64,000 nucleotides of DNA from an uncultured Lachnospiraceae bacterium (GCA_947165025.1 CAMUYQ010000001.1:310001-374000), one strand, 5' to 3'; positions 27,918-36,513 are shown, counted from the stretch's first letter. A program made the numbers and translations. Notes: generated by a model not told the origin, from the sequence alone.

Positions 27918-28993
27918 TTTTCAAAACTCTCCGCTGTTGTTATCTCCTGAACTTTCAGGCAGTAAGGTGCAAATACTTTGTTAAGTTCGTCGTAATCAAG
28001 ACCGAGCTTCTTACAGATATCGGTGTTGATCGTTGCAGTTCCGTTATCAAATGTCATAACGGGTGTCTTGGCGGGATCGTTACCGTCAACAAGTATTCCC
28101 TTTACCATGTTTGCAGTCTCTAAACCGAGATTTGCATAGTCAACACCGTATCCGAGGAAAGCACCGTTAAGTGCAAACGAATCAGCTCCCGTGTAGTGCG
28201 GTATACCTGCATCGGCAAGTGTTTCATATATCGAAAGCTCTGCTGTCATGACCGTGTTGTCGGTAGGTGTAAAGATCGCATCAACTCCGTCTGCAACCAT
28301 TGCCTGTGCTGCAAGAACGATCTCGTCAACGTTTGTTCCTGTGTGTTCAACATATTCAACACCCTTGTCATCAAGATATTTCTTGGCTGACTCGATCGGT
28401 GCCGTGCTTGCATCCTGACCTATATCGTAGAGAAGTCCGATCTTCTTTGCATCGGGGTTGTTTGCGAATATAAGGTTCATGATCGCATTTGTGTCAAGGT
28501 AATCGCTCGTTCCCGTGATGTTTGCGCCCGGTGCATCATTTGCGGCAACAAGGCCTGCGCCTTCGGGATCTGAAACTGCCGCAAACACTACAGGGATGTC
28601 CTTTCCTTCGGTAAGTGACTGCATCGTCATTGCAACGGGTGTTGCAACACCTACCATAAGATCGACATCGTCTGCGATGAAGTTTGCAACAATCTGGTTA
28701 AGAACGTTCGCATCCGCATTGCAGTTGTCGTACTTGATCTCAAACTTTACATTGTTCTCTTTGCCGAGAACGTCGAGCTGTGACTCAATGTTATCAACTA
28801 TCTGGTTAAGTGATGCATCGTCAACATAGTTGCAGATACCGACTTTGAATGTCTTTGACGCATCAGATGCTTCGGTCGCCGTCTGTGACGCATCGGCTGC
28901 CGGTGCCGATCCTGCCTGTGAGCACGCAACAAGACCTGTTGCGATAGCTGCCGTCATTAATACTGCTGCTGCCTTTTTCATGATCTTCTTCAT
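27914..28993 (-). CDS. ABC transporter substrate-binding lipoprotein, TrpX-like
   Basis: A 359-residue extracellular solute-binding lipoprotein (lipobox GLVACS, Cys23) of the ABC_sub_bind (PF04392-like) family. The body reads KTFKVGICNYVDDASLNQIVDNIES, then DVDLMVGVATPVAMTMQSL and GIPHYTGADSFALNGAFLGYGVDY. The ATG at 28993, well inside the longest frame, is chosen because AAAAGGAG precedes it and a signal peptide begins here; the longer frame would run through the T-box terminator. With the T-box it forms a TrpXYZ-type importer, a system known to carry Trp T-boxes in Firmicutes. Confidence 0.9.
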   Translation of the reverse strand: MKKIMKKAAAVLMTAAIATGLVACSQAGSAPAADASQTATEASDASKTFKVGICNYVDDASLNQIVDNIESQLDVLGKENNVKFEIKYDNCNADANVLNQIVANFIADDVDLMVGVATPVAMTMQSLTEGKDIPVVFAAVSDPEGAGLVAANDAPGANITGTSDYLDTNAIMNLIFANNPDAKKIGLLYDIGQDASTAPIESAKKYLDDKGVEYVEHTGTNVDEIVLAAQAMVADGVDAIFTPTDNTVMTAELSIYETLADAGIPHYTGADSFALNGAFLGYGVDYANLGLETANMVKGILVDGNDPAKTPVMTFDNGTATINTDICKKLGLDYDELNKVFAPYCLKVQEITTAESFEK

Positions 28994-29039
28994 TTTTCCT
29001 GTCTCCTTTTCTTCTGAAAACTTTGCGTTGAAGTCTGAG

Positions 29040-29312
29040 ACAATAAAAAAATCCTGTCCCAAACTGTTTGCTGGGACAGGATGTATAATCTCCTGCGGTG
29101 CCACCCGGCTTGATGCATCTGCATCCACTCAACGCATACCAACATATGCTGACTTTGTTAACGGAGAGTCTGCTCCGTCTCCCATACTCACCTTACGGCT
29201 TTCCGTTCGCCCTCGAAAGTCCATTCAGAACTGTATTCTTTACCGCAATCCCACCGCCTGCGGCTCTCTTTAAAGAAGTGACAGTACTTACTACTCTTTC
29301 TCACAGGTTTTG
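29040..29312 (-). promoter_or_regulatory. T-box riboswitch, tryptophan (UGG) specifier
   Basis: The minus-strand leader shows the T-box hallmarks. The conserved GGGTGGCACCGCAGG antiterminator bulge is at about 29107-29093, with the CACC able to pair to the tRNA 3' end. A competing terminator follows: a 10-bp stem ATCCTGTCCC/GGGACAGGAT at 29082-29073 and 29060-29051, then eight T residues. Stem I has an AGAGAGCC-type distal loop. The specifier loop reads GAATGGACT, so the codon is TGG at 29223-29221 (Trp). Uncharged tRNA-Trp should turn on the TrpXYZ-like operon. Confidence 0.92.
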
Positions 29313-29316
29313 TTAT

Positions 29317-29346
29317 CTTATATCACACAGTCCGATATGATGTCAA
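29317..29346 (-). promoter_or_regulatory. promoter of the T-box/TrpXYZ operon
   Basis: TTGACA at 29346-29341, an 18-bp spacer, and TATAAG at 29322-29317 on the minus strand, directly upstream of T-box stem I. The -35 is a perfect consensus. Confidence 0.75.
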
Positions 29347-29374
29347 CACTTTTTTGAAAATCATATCATCCCGC

Positions 29375-31897
29375 TTACAATTCAAGCGGCATTGTCCTTA
29401 TCTTCTCAGGAGGTATGTATGAGAACAGCATGTCCTCAAGATCCTTGAGCGAGATCGGCTTTGCAAGATAATCCCTGAAACCGAGCTTGATATAATCATC
29501 CCTTGCGGTTGACTGTGCATTTGCCGTAAGGCAGATGACCGGAACACCTTCGCAGAGGCTGTCCTCAAGTTCATTCATCTTCTTAAGAGTCTGAGGTCCG
29601 TCCATTTCAGACATCAGATGATCAAGGAAGATGACATCATATCTGTTCCTTGTAACAAGTGAAAGTGCATCTTTTCCGCTTGTTGCGGTATCGATATTGA
29701 TCTTTGTCTTCTTCAGCAGATTCTTAACAACCGTAAGGTTAACATTGGAATCGTCAACAACAAGGATCCTCGCATCTTCTGCAGTAAAGCGGACACGGTA
29801 TTTTCTGACCGCGGTCTTTTTAAATCTCTCTGAAATATCACCGACAGGCGCATCATTTATGATACCCTGCTCAAGTTCAAACGAGAACTCGGAACCTTCC
29901 CCGTAAGTACTTACAACATTCAGCCTGCTTCCCATCAGTTCGAGAAGTTCTGTCGTGATCGACAGTCCGAGACCTGTACCTTCGATCGTACGGTTTCTCA
30001 GTTCATCAACACGCTTATATTCGTCAAATAGTGTTTCCATGTCCTCTTCTTTGATCCCGATACCCGTATCTTTGACCGATACGTTCAGGCGTATTGATTT
30101 TTCATCTCTTGACGATACTCCCATCCTGAGAGTGACAGAACCCTTTTCCGTGTACTTGACGGCATTTGTCAGTATGTTCGTGATGACCTGTTTGATCCTT
30201 GTCTCATCACCGAACAGAACGGACGGTATATCGGATGCGATATCAAGCTTCACCCTAAGGCCTTTGTCAGCGGCCCTGAGTCTAATGACATTATACAGAT
30301 CGTTTATAACCGAAGATATCTCATACTCTGCCGGAATAATGCTCATCTTGCCGGCCTCGATCTTGGAGAAATCAAGTATATCATTAACGATACCGAGCAG
30401 GTTATTTCCTGCGGATCGTATACTTGAAGCATACTCGATCGTCTCATCCTCACGGCTGTCCTGCAGGATCATCTCGTTCATGCCAAGTATCGCATTTATC
30501 GGTGTACGGATCTCGTGAGACATATGGGACAGGAATGCCGATTTGGCGTTGTTGGCATTTCTGGCCTCAGCTGCAATATCGATAAGATCGGTCGTGATCT
30601 TTGACAGGAATACCGACATCCTGTCAGAAAGAGACATCAGTCTTCCGCGGCGAAAGTTTTCCATCGGCTGATCCTGGCTTTCGGCTGCAGCCGGTGAATC
30701 TCCTTCACGCATACCGACAGCAATATGGGCGCTGTTGAGAATACCGCCCTTTCCCTTATGGTAGAACAGTTCACACGAGCCGTGCATAAGTGCAAAACCG
30801 GGGGCGATCTCCGAAAAACCGTCCCATTCCATATGAGCATCCTCTTTCAGGAAATTGATACGGTTTCCGCAAGGATTCAGAAACAATGCCTCAGGCGCAA
30901 ACTGTTTCATCCGGTTTTTTGATGCGAGACTTGAGTAGAGCACTTCATCATGGGATGCAAAAGAGAGACGGAGCTGCTCTCCGGGATCAAGAGTCATCAT
31001 GAAGTAGAGCTCCCCGTCCTTTCCGCAGTCGATCGGGATCAGACATATACTGATGCCGTCACGTTCAACAATAAGAGGAAACTCGCATACGTTTCCGATC
31101 AGGAACGAATCCTGGTATACACCGAGGTATTCCCTGTATATATCGACAGCAGGCATGCCGTTTATCTTTTTGATAACAGTCTCTCCCCTTGCAGGGTGCT
31201 CACCGAACTCAAGATTCAGCATGCGGCCCACGCCCTTCCAGCCGAGAGCGTAATTTGCCTCAACATTAAGATCTTCACCTGAGAATATCACAGCAACAAA
31301 TCCGTCGGACAGCATCGTGCTCCCGGCTACGAATTCATCGATCGCCTGATCCTCGGCAATCTGCTCAACCTCGAGTGCATTCTCTTTTTCCTCAAAGGAA
31401 AGTCTTGTCGGGAGATTACGGATCGTTGACGTACCGAACAGGACCACGTCCTCATGTCCCTCCATCGCCTCTTTCATGAACCGTGTATTGTTGAGAGCCA
31501 TATTGCTTGAAAACAGCTCCACTGCTTTGGCGGATCCGATCTCATCAAGACGCTGCCTGAGTGTGGCCGCTGCCTTTGATTCATCTCCCGGAAATGCAGG
31601 GATAGTAACGACATCGATATCCGCTTTATCCGTCATAACAACATTCAGAGCGATACCCAAACCCTCAGGCATAAATTCGGCAGCAAGCGTAAGTGATATA
31701 CCTGCTCCGAGAAGTTCCGGATGACTTGTATTTCTGATATCTGCCACAACCGATCCGATGTCATCCTTTGAAAAACCCTTTTCATATATCGTTACAAGCG
31801 CGCATTTATGCGGGGTAACATCAAGCAGGGCGCCGATATTTTTAACGGCACCCTTTGCTTCTTCAATATTCTTACATAAATATTTCTTCTGGATCAT
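29375..31897 (-). CDS. FIST-domain hybrid sensor histidine kinase with receiver
   Basis: An 840-residue cytosolic hybrid kinase without transmembrane helices. The N-terminal 380 residues match FIST and FIST_C sensory domains (GAGISLTLAAEF; VAVIFSGEDLNVEANYALGWKG; IYREYLG; LNPCGNRINFL), proposed to bind small ligands such as amino acids. A HisKA helix has FLSHMSHEIRTPINAIL (phospho-His near 460), followed by HATPase_c (NILTNAVKYTEKG, DTGIGI, EGTGLGLSI). The C-terminal receiver is intact (VVDDSNVN, FLDHLMSEMDG, AKP). The ATG has no strong ribosome binding site. No cognate DNA-binding regulator is adjacent. Confidence 0.9.
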   Translation of the reverse strand: MIQKKYLCKNIEEAKGAVKNIGALLDVTPHKCALVTIYEKGFSKDDIGSVVADIRNTSHPELLGAGISLTLAAEFMPEGLGIALNVVMTDKADIDVVTIPAFPGDESKAAATLRQRLDEIGSAKAVELFSSNMALNNTRFMKEAMEGHEDVVLFGTSTIRNLPTRLSFEEKENALEVEQIAEDQAIDEFVAGSTMLSDGFVAVIFSGEDLNVEANYALGWKGVGRMLNLEFGEHPARGETVIKKINGMPAVDIYREYLGVYQDSFLIGNVCEFPLIVERDGISICLIPIDCGKDGELYFMMTLDPGEQLRLSFASHDEVLYSSLASKNRMKQFAPEALFLNPCGNRINFLKEDAHMEWDGFSEIAPGFALMHGSCELFYHKGKGGILNSAHIAVGMREGDSPAAAESQDQPMENFRRGRLMSLSDRMSVFLSKITTDLIDIAAEARNANNAKSAFLSHMSHEIRTPINAILGMNEMILQDSREDETIEYASSIRSAGNNLLGIVNDILDFSKIEAGKMSIIPAEYEISSVINDLYNVIRLRAADKGLRVKLDIASDIPSVLFGDETRIKQVITNILTNAVKYTEKGSVTLRMGVSSRDEKSIRLNVSVKDTGIGIKEEDMETLFDEYKRVDELRNRTIEGTGLGLSITTELLELMGSRLNVVSTYGEGSEFSFELEQGIINDAPVGDISERFKKTAVRKYRVRFTAEDARILVVDDSNVNLTVVKNLLKKTKINIDTATSGKDALSLVTRNRYDVIFLDHLMSEMDGPQTLKKMNELEDSLCEGVPVICLTANAQSTARDDYIKLGFRDYLAKPISLKDLEDMLFSYIPPEKIRTMPLEL

Positions 31898-31967
31898 ATG
31901 ACCATTATGAAATTGAGTCTCTTTCCTGTCAAGAACACTTCATACCTTCATGATAGCAGATCATTCA

Positions 31968-32201
31968 TTATTTTACGGGCTTTGAGTACCTGAGATTTCC
32001 TCCGCAGGCACACTTTTCTCTCTTAGTGAACAGTTTTGCAGCCTCCCTGCCGCTCACTACCTTAGACTTTCCGCACTTTTCACATGTAACCTTGACTGCA
32101 GCGAACGCACGGGGATGTTCGTTAAATCTGCGTAATCCGCCCATTATCTCATCAAGTTCCTCATCGCTCATTTCCACAAATTTCATTTTCTCGTTATCCA
32201 T
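31968..32201 (-). CDS. double-glycine leader small protein with a CxxC...CxC zinc-ribbon core
   Basis: A 77-residue protein. The N-terminus is an export leader of the double-glycine type, EMSDEELDEIMGG, with cleavage expected after GG near residue 22. The mature part is basic and has CEKCG and KCACGG, four Cys that could bind zinc. AAAGGAGG lies 7 nt upstream of the ATG at 32201, which is preferred over one 21 nt earlier. Unlike the other leader proteins nearby, its upstream region lacks the 11-bp tandem TGTGAC repeats. No modification enzyme or C39 transporter is adjacent. It may be a secreted signalling or bacteriocin-like protein, or a ribosome-associated protein with a fortuitous GG. Confidence 0.7.
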   Translation of the reverse strand: MDNEKMKFVEMSDEELDEIMGGLRRFNEHPRAFAAVKVTCEKCGKSKVVSGREAAKLFTKREKCACGGNLRYSKPVK

Positions 32202-32311
32202 TTTGTTTCCTCCTTTAGTCAAAGTGTGTAAAACTGTTGCATGAAACTTATTAAATATGTTATAAAGTATGTAGATTGATTTACATAACTTCTATGGGGG
32301 TATGAATAATT

Positions 32312-32791
32312 ATGTTAAAAAGGCTTATACTTGTAAGTTCTCTTATGTTTATTGCGGCTCTGTCATTTAAGGTTTCCGATGTCAAGGCCGATACTGTAAC
32401 GGCAACATATTTTACTCCGACACTTCAGGTTATGTACGGTGTTGATCAGGCCCAGCTGATTGTTAACAACAATGCCCGGGCATTAAAGCTTTTAAAGGCC
32501 AACAAGGCTTCACAGGCTGAGATCATCCGCGCCCAGGCTCTTCTCAATGATTCCCAAAGCCTTCTCAACACTCTTAATGCTCTTGTTGCCAGAGACGCGG
32601 CACTGATATCTGTAGCGCCCGCAGGTAAGGTAAATCCTCCTACGTTTGCTGTCAATTCCCTCAGTGCTCAGGGAGCATGGCACGAATACAGTTATAAGGC
32701 TGCTGCACTTGCTGCCGGCGTATATCCCATACTTCCCACGACCAAACCGTCGTCAAAGGCTACCGTTTACGGTCCTTTCTGTATGTACTGA
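32312..32791 (+). CDS. secreted Ala/Leu-rich protein of unknown function
   Basis: A 159-residue protein with a typical signal peptide (MLKRLILVSSLMFIAALSF, cleavage likely after DVKA near residue 27). The mature part is rich in Ala, Leu and Asn with a helical repeat-like stretch (NNNARALKLLKANKASQAEIIRAQALLNDS in sense, broken by Leu/Ala heptads), then a Pro-rich tail ending FCMY. It has no cysteine except near the C-terminus. GGGGG lies 11 nt before the ATG, a loose spacing. It stands alone on the plus strand inside the leader-peptide region and converges with the 77-residue membrane protein. I do not recognise it. Confidence 0.65.
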   Translation: MLKRLILVSSLMFIAALSFKVSDVKADTVTATYFTPTLQVMYGVDQAQLIVNNNARALKLLKANKASQAEIIRAQALLNDSQSLLNTLNALVARDAALISVAPAGKVNPPTFAVNSLSAQGAWHEYSYKAAALAAGVYPILPTTKPSSKATVYGPFCMY

Positions 32792-32814
32792 TATATCATT
32801 TACCGGTATTATCG

Positions 32815-33048
32815 TTAAACCTGTTCTTTGATATATCCATGAGCATCGAGTATGTTCTCCTTCTTATTATCAGTTTCTTCGGTCAGTTCCGATACTGCTT
32901 CCTGCATGTCTTCATCACCATTATTTAATGATGACATTATCATAAGGCCTGCTATGATAATGATCAGTGCCAGTGCAAGCGCACCCACTATGCTGATCAG
33001 GACTATGGCACCCGTACTCAGTCCTTTTCCTTTATTGTTATCCTGCAT
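32815..33048 (-). CDS. single-pass membrane protein with acidic tail
   Basis: A 77-residue protein: basic N-terminus (QDNNKGKGLSTG), one transmembrane helix (AIVLISIVGALALALIIIIAGLMIM, about residues 14-39), and an acidic C-terminal tail. It would place the tail outside. GAGGTG is upstream, with a long gap of about 12 nt. Its promoter carries the tandem TGTGACA repeat shared with the leader peptide genes, so it probably belongs to the same regulon. Role unknown; immunity or accessory function is conceivable. Confidence 0.6.
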   Translation of the reverse strand: MQDNNKGKGLSTGAIVLISIVGALALALIIIIAGLMIMSSLNNGDEDMQEAVSELTEETDNKKENILDAHGYIKEQV

Positions 33049-33098
33049 ATTCCATTAACACCTCGATCATTATCGTTTAAGCTTCCACTGACAATATG

Positions 33099-33132
33099 AT
33101 TATATCCGGTATACTGTCACACTACTGTCACA
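33099..33132 (-). promoter_or_regulatory. tandem-repeat activator-type promoter A (membrane protein gene)
   Basis: On the minus strand TGTGACA (33132-33126), 4 nt, TGTGACA (33121-33115), 10 nt (ending CCGGA), then TATAAT (33104-33099). The half-sites repeat every 11 bp and take the place of a -35, as in PhoB/OmpR-type activator promoters. It begins just after the stop of the metallopeptidase gene and lies 51 nt upstream of the 33048 start. Confidence 0.75.
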
Positions 33133-33133
33133 C

Positions 33134-34066
33134 TCATATACCCGGACTGTTCCAGAGCCGGTCTATCGTCTCTTCAAGCATAACTGCAATATCAAACGGC
33201 GATGCTTTTTTTTCGTTATCGGTCATCTTTCTAAACTCATCAAATACAGGAATTATCCTTTTTGCGAGTTTTTCAAGCATATCCCGCTTTTCAGTCTCAT
33301 CATCCGTCGTCACGTAGTTTTCCAGACGTCCGCTGACATACCGGTCATCTTCGATTCCGAGAAATACCCTGGCCATTTTTTCATCAAAGTATCCGAGTGC
33401 GGCATAGATTCCTACAGCGTCCGCCACAAGCTCATCCCATACCTTGTCTATCTTATCATGATAAAGCCTCCGGCAAATGAAATGCGTACACTCGTGGTAT
33501 CGTCTGATCGTATAAGACAGTTTCAGCCATTCATCGGCGTTCATTCCCACACGATCGGCAGACACATTACTGTAAGGACCCGCAGACAATACTATGATCG
33601 CATCCCTGTAATTCTGCTTATCGGAAGTAAATCTGTCAAACTCCGAATCCCAGTCAGGCTCAATGTTTCCAAGACGCATTTGTTCCTCAATGAACTCATC
33701 ACGGTGATTTTCGATCTTTCTCCAGTTTATGACCCCGTCAAGAATCGATGCTCCCTGTGTTCTCGGTATCACGGCCTCGGTACACTTGTGAGCCATGATA
33801 CGCATAAATGTATCGAAATCCTCACGTTCATGGAGAGATACAACCATGACAGCGCCTGCAGGTGTATCATCATACTCCGCCGAATCAAGTTCATTCATCC
33901 GAAAATGCGACAGGGACTTTTCTTCGGGTTCCTCTCCGCATTCGACGACCGCACGGTACTTTGCCTCTCCGTCAGCGGAAGGCCTGATATAAAGCTGTCT
34001 GTATGTATCGGCCAGCATCTCATATACTGCCCGGCCGGTAACTTTCCTGTTATCAGTACAGTCCAT
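33134..34066 (-). CDS. HExxH metallopeptidase-like protein of unknown family
   Basis: A 310-residue soluble protein without a signal peptide. Residues 190-195 read YHECTH, an HExxH zinc motif (His191, Glu192, His195), and 17 residues on comes DELVADAVGI (Glu212, Asp216), the position of the third zinc ligand in gluzincin-like folds. I recognise no named family. The gene starts 14 nt inside the end of the S41 peptidase gene, so the two are coupled. With the leader peptide gene upstream in the same operon it may process or monitor the peptides, but this is inference. Promoter A begins right after its stop. Confidence 0.7.
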   Translation of the reverse strand: MDCTDNRKVTGRAVYEMLADTYRQLYIRPSADGEAKYRAVVECGEEPEEKSLSHFRMNELDSAEYDDTPAGAVMVVSLHEREDFDTFMRIMAHKCTEAVIPRTQGASILDGVINWRKIENHRDEFIEEQMRLGNIEPDWDSEFDRFTSDKQNYRDAIIVLSAGPYSNVSADRVGMNADEWLKLSYTIRRYHECTHFICRRLYHDKIDKVWDELVADAVGIYAALGYFDEKMARVFLGIEDDRYVSGRLENYVTTDDETEKRDMLEKLAKRIIPVFDEFRKMTDNEKKASPFDIAVMLEETIDRLWNSPGI

Positions 34067-35882
34067 TTATATACTCCGTAAGCGCTTTTCTGTCATAATA
34101 GTGGTCGTAATCCACGATCGCAAAGTCCACCGGAGCACCCTGATCAATATCGTAAAACGCTCCGTTCTTTAAAAAGCTCAGCCTGTTATAGCTTGAAATG
34201 CGTAGAAAACTGCCTGTAGCCGTTGACAAAAACATCGAGGAACATGAGCCGCCGCCGGACTGCTTACCGATGATAGTGGCTTTTCCGGAGTTCTTGAGAT
34301 AGCACGGAACAAGGTTACCGCACGAAAAACTTGCCGGGGATGTAAGGCAGAAAAGTTTCATTCCTCTTCCTTCAAGGGTATCGCTTTCATCAAATTTATG
34401 ATCAAGATTTGTGTCGGCATAGAACACACTTGTCTCCCTTGCCCCCGTTGCAGTGTTTTCGACACTTATCTGGGCTTTACCGATCAAAGCTGCAAGTGTA
34501 TATGCAGCGGTTATGGATACACCTCCGACATTCTGCGACATATCCAGAACAACATTTTTGACGGGACTGTCATCCCTCAGTATACGGCCCACAGAATAAC
34601 TGATCAGGCCGATCGTATCGGGTGCATCTTCCGTCGGAGATTCTTTGTAATAATCCATCGTCGCATCTTCATATGAATCAAATGTGATATACGCCGTATT
34701 GCCTATCTCCTCATATCCCGGAACACCGTCAGGATAATATTTTGATCTTACATCCGACAGTTCAGCGCGCAATGCGTTCATTTCATTTCTGGCAATGCCC
34801 TCTCCTATATCCTTTCCGAAATCCTTGGCGGCATCCTTTCCGGCCAGATATGAAGGTGTACCGTACTTGCTGTGTTTATCATCAAGATATCTGCAGATGA
34901 TCTCATAATATGCTTTATCCATCGCTACCGCGTCGGTACCTGTCAGGATCTCCTTGTAACCGCTGTTGGAAGCAAGCGAATCAAAACTCTCTATACCGTG
35001 AATCTGCTTTAATCCGTAAAGCTGGTCAAAGGCAAAGCAGAACTCATTATATGAAAACTTGGCAAGTTCCTTATCCACCATGTTGGTCGCTTCGGCCGAA
35101 TAGTATGACTCACCGAGCGGGGTAAGTCCGGATTTGGTGCTTCCGAGATATCCTCCCGCAACAATATAAACGTTTTCACCGTTAAACAGTGTATTTATAT
35201 TTCTCGCTGCAAACAGTATGTCGGATACCGTCTGAAGCGGGATAAAGTATTTGTCATCAATCCTTACAAGATCAATACCATACCTGCCCGGCTCCATTAT
35301 GAGCTCACGTCCGAACATTGTATTTGTCTCGTCTCCCCTTCTGACAAAGTATTCCACGCCGTCTTTGTCCTTGACTCCCGAATTAGCTGCCGGATCCAGG
35401 ATCGTTTCCTCTCCGGCACGAAGGAAAGCATTATAATCAAGAAAATCGAATGTATCGTTCTCAAAATCAATCGTCATATAATAGCCGTCTTCACGTGTAA
35501 GTTTGGCCTTGTCACCATCGGTCTCAACGCTCAGTTCATATCGTTTCCCGTCACCGGTGTTACTGCCGACGAAATAATATGTCACGTTCCGAACAGTCTC
35601 TGCGATGTCATTTATCTCCATATAAGGGACAGGACCGCCGTTAATGAAATAGAGCGAAATATTGTCGGACATATCCATTGAACCGATATATACGGGGAAA
35701 ACCTTCTCTTCAAGAGATGTTTTCTTTTCAGGACTCTCTTCTGATTTTTCCGTTTTATCCTCAGTCATCTCTTCCTTCGGCTCGGCTGCCTTTGAAGGAT
35801 CTGCCGAAACATTGACGCGGCATCCTGCAAGGGACGTGATAAGTATCGCAGCCGTCATGATCATCGTAAATGTTTTTCTCAT
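34053..35882 (-). CDS. S41-family peptidase lipoprotein
   Basis: A 609-residue lipoprotein (lipobox SLAGC, Cys21) with a charged linker (about 30-60) and two copper-amine-oxidase-N-like beta regions (VYIGSMDMSDNISLYFINGGPVPYMEI; IDDKYFIPLQTVSDIL). The C-terminal half resembles tail-specific S41 peptidases: NTAYITFDSY, VKNVVLDMSQNVGGVSITAAYTLAALIG, and the nucleophile region TSPASFSCGNLVPCYLKNSGKATIIGKQSGGG. The usual catalytic Ser in SFSCGN is present. The ATG has AAGGAG 6 nt upstream. It lies downstream of a leader-peptide gene and is coupled to the metallopeptidase-like gene. It acts outside the membrane. Confidence 0.85.
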   Translation of the reverse strand: MRKTFTMIMTAAILITSLAGCRVNVSADPSKAAEPKEEMTEDKTEKSEESPEKKTSLEEKVFPVYIGSMDMSDNISLYFINGGPVPYMEINDIAETVRNVTYYFVGSNTGDGKRYELSVETDGDKAKLTREDGYYMTIDFENDTFDFLDYNAFLRAGEETILDPAANSGVKDKDGVEYFVRRGDETNTMFGRELIMEPGRYGIDLVRIDDKYFIPLQTVSDILFAARNINTLFNGENVYIVAGGYLGSTKSGLTPLGESYYSAEATNMVDKELAKFSYNEFCFAFDQLYGLKQIHGIESFDSLASNSGYKEILTGTDAVAMDKAYYEIICRYLDDKHSKYGTPSYLAGKDAAKDFGKDIGEGIARNEMNALRAELSDVRSKYYPDGVPGYEEIGNTAYITFDSYEDATMDYYKESPTEDAPDTIGLISYSVGRILRDDSPVKNVVLDMSQNVGGVSITAAYTLAALIGKAQISVENTATGARETSVFYADTNLDHKFDESDTLEGRGMKLFCLTSPASFSCGNLVPCYLKNSGKATIIGKQSGGGSCSSMFLSTATGSFLRISSYNRLSFLKNGAFYDIDQGAPVDFAIVDYDHYYDRKALTEYINGLY

Positions 35883-35910
35883 ATGTCTCTCCTTTTTGAA
35901 CTATATACTA

Positions 35911-35950
35911 AAATGCGAGAGGGTCCGGTTCATGGATCCTCTCTGCATTT
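35911..35950 (-). terminator. weak terminator/attenuator between leader peptide gene and S41 peptidase
   Basis: On the minus strand AAATGC, one bulged base and GAGAGG (35950-35938) pair with CCTCTCGCATTT (35922-35911) around a 15-nt loop. Only a short T-stretch follows (TTTTAG). It could let most transcripts stop after the peptide gene and some read into the peptidase genes, giving peptide in excess. Confidence 0.55.
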
Positions 35951-35972
35951 ACAACCAAACACTTTTGAGCGC

Positions 35973-36311
35973 TTATCTCTTCTTTTGAAGTATACGGCCT
36001 TCCGGATTAAAGTATCCGTTCCTTGCCTCAAAGAAATACCGTTTAGCCCCCGGGCAGAAGTATGTGGGGAATATCGTTCCACTCTTACTCTGGAATCCAC
36101 CCCGGACCTTCTGGACGCCTGCATGATACTTGCGGTGATACGGGCAGTATGTGTTGACAACAATATCAATTACGAAACCGAAGTTTCCTCCGCCGACTAT
36201 CTCCTCAAGCTCTTCGTCCGACAACCTGGGGTCATCAGATTTGGTTACTGCTTCCACCTCAAGTGTCTCATCATCATTGATCTCATTCATCTCATTAATA
36301 TTTTCGCTCAT
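35973..36311 (-). CDS. double-glycine leader small protein
   Basis: A 112-residue protein. A long acidic leader ends in DPRLSDEELEEIVGGG, with cleavage expected after the double glycine near residue 41. The mature part (about 70 residues) is basic and aromatic, with two Cys-Pro pairs (NTYCPYHRKYH and TYFCPGAKRYFF). AAAGGAGG lies 7 nt before the ATG at 36311, chosen over an earlier in-frame ATG. Promoter B with the tandem TGTGACG repeat is upstream; the S41 and metallopeptidase genes follow downstream. No RiPP-modifying enzyme is in the window. Confidence 0.75.
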   Translation of the reverse strand: MSENINEMNEINDDETLEVEAVTKSDDPRLSDEELEEIVGGGNFGFVIDIVVNTYCPYHRKYHAGVQKVRGGFQSKSGTIFPTYFCPGAKRYFFEARNGYFNPEGRILQKKR

Positions 36312-36366
36312 TGTTATTCCTCCTTTAGGATCCCGCAGAAGCGGTGGCTTCATGTCTGATGATGTC

Positions 36367-36400
36367 ATTATATCCGATCTATCGTCACAGAACCGTCACA
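36367..36400 (-). promoter_or_regulatory. tandem-repeat activator-type promoter B (leader peptide-S41-metallopeptidase operon)
   Basis: On the minus strand TGTGACG (36400-36394), 4 nt, TGTGACG (36389-36383), 10 nt (ending TCGGA), TATAAT (36372-36367). The geometry is identical to sites at 33099, 41675 and 42128. The start codon is 55 nt downstream of the -10. Confidence 0.78.
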
Positions 36401-36513
36401 CGCTTAATCCCATCATCCAAATACACACTTCAGATAAATTTACCTCCGCAGCTGCATCCGGTATACCTCACACAAAATATGCATAATCCGATTATAAACA
36501 AACACCGCACAAC

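Noticed and set aside
28994-29128. N-terminal extension of the TrpX-like protein
   Set aside because: The extra codons cover the T-box terminator and antiterminator; the signal peptide and ribosome binding site fix the start at 28993.
32202-32311. A fifth tandem TGTGAC promoter upstream of the 31968 peptide gene
   Set aside because: The 110-bp region was read on both strands and contains no TGTGAC pair at 11-bp spacing.
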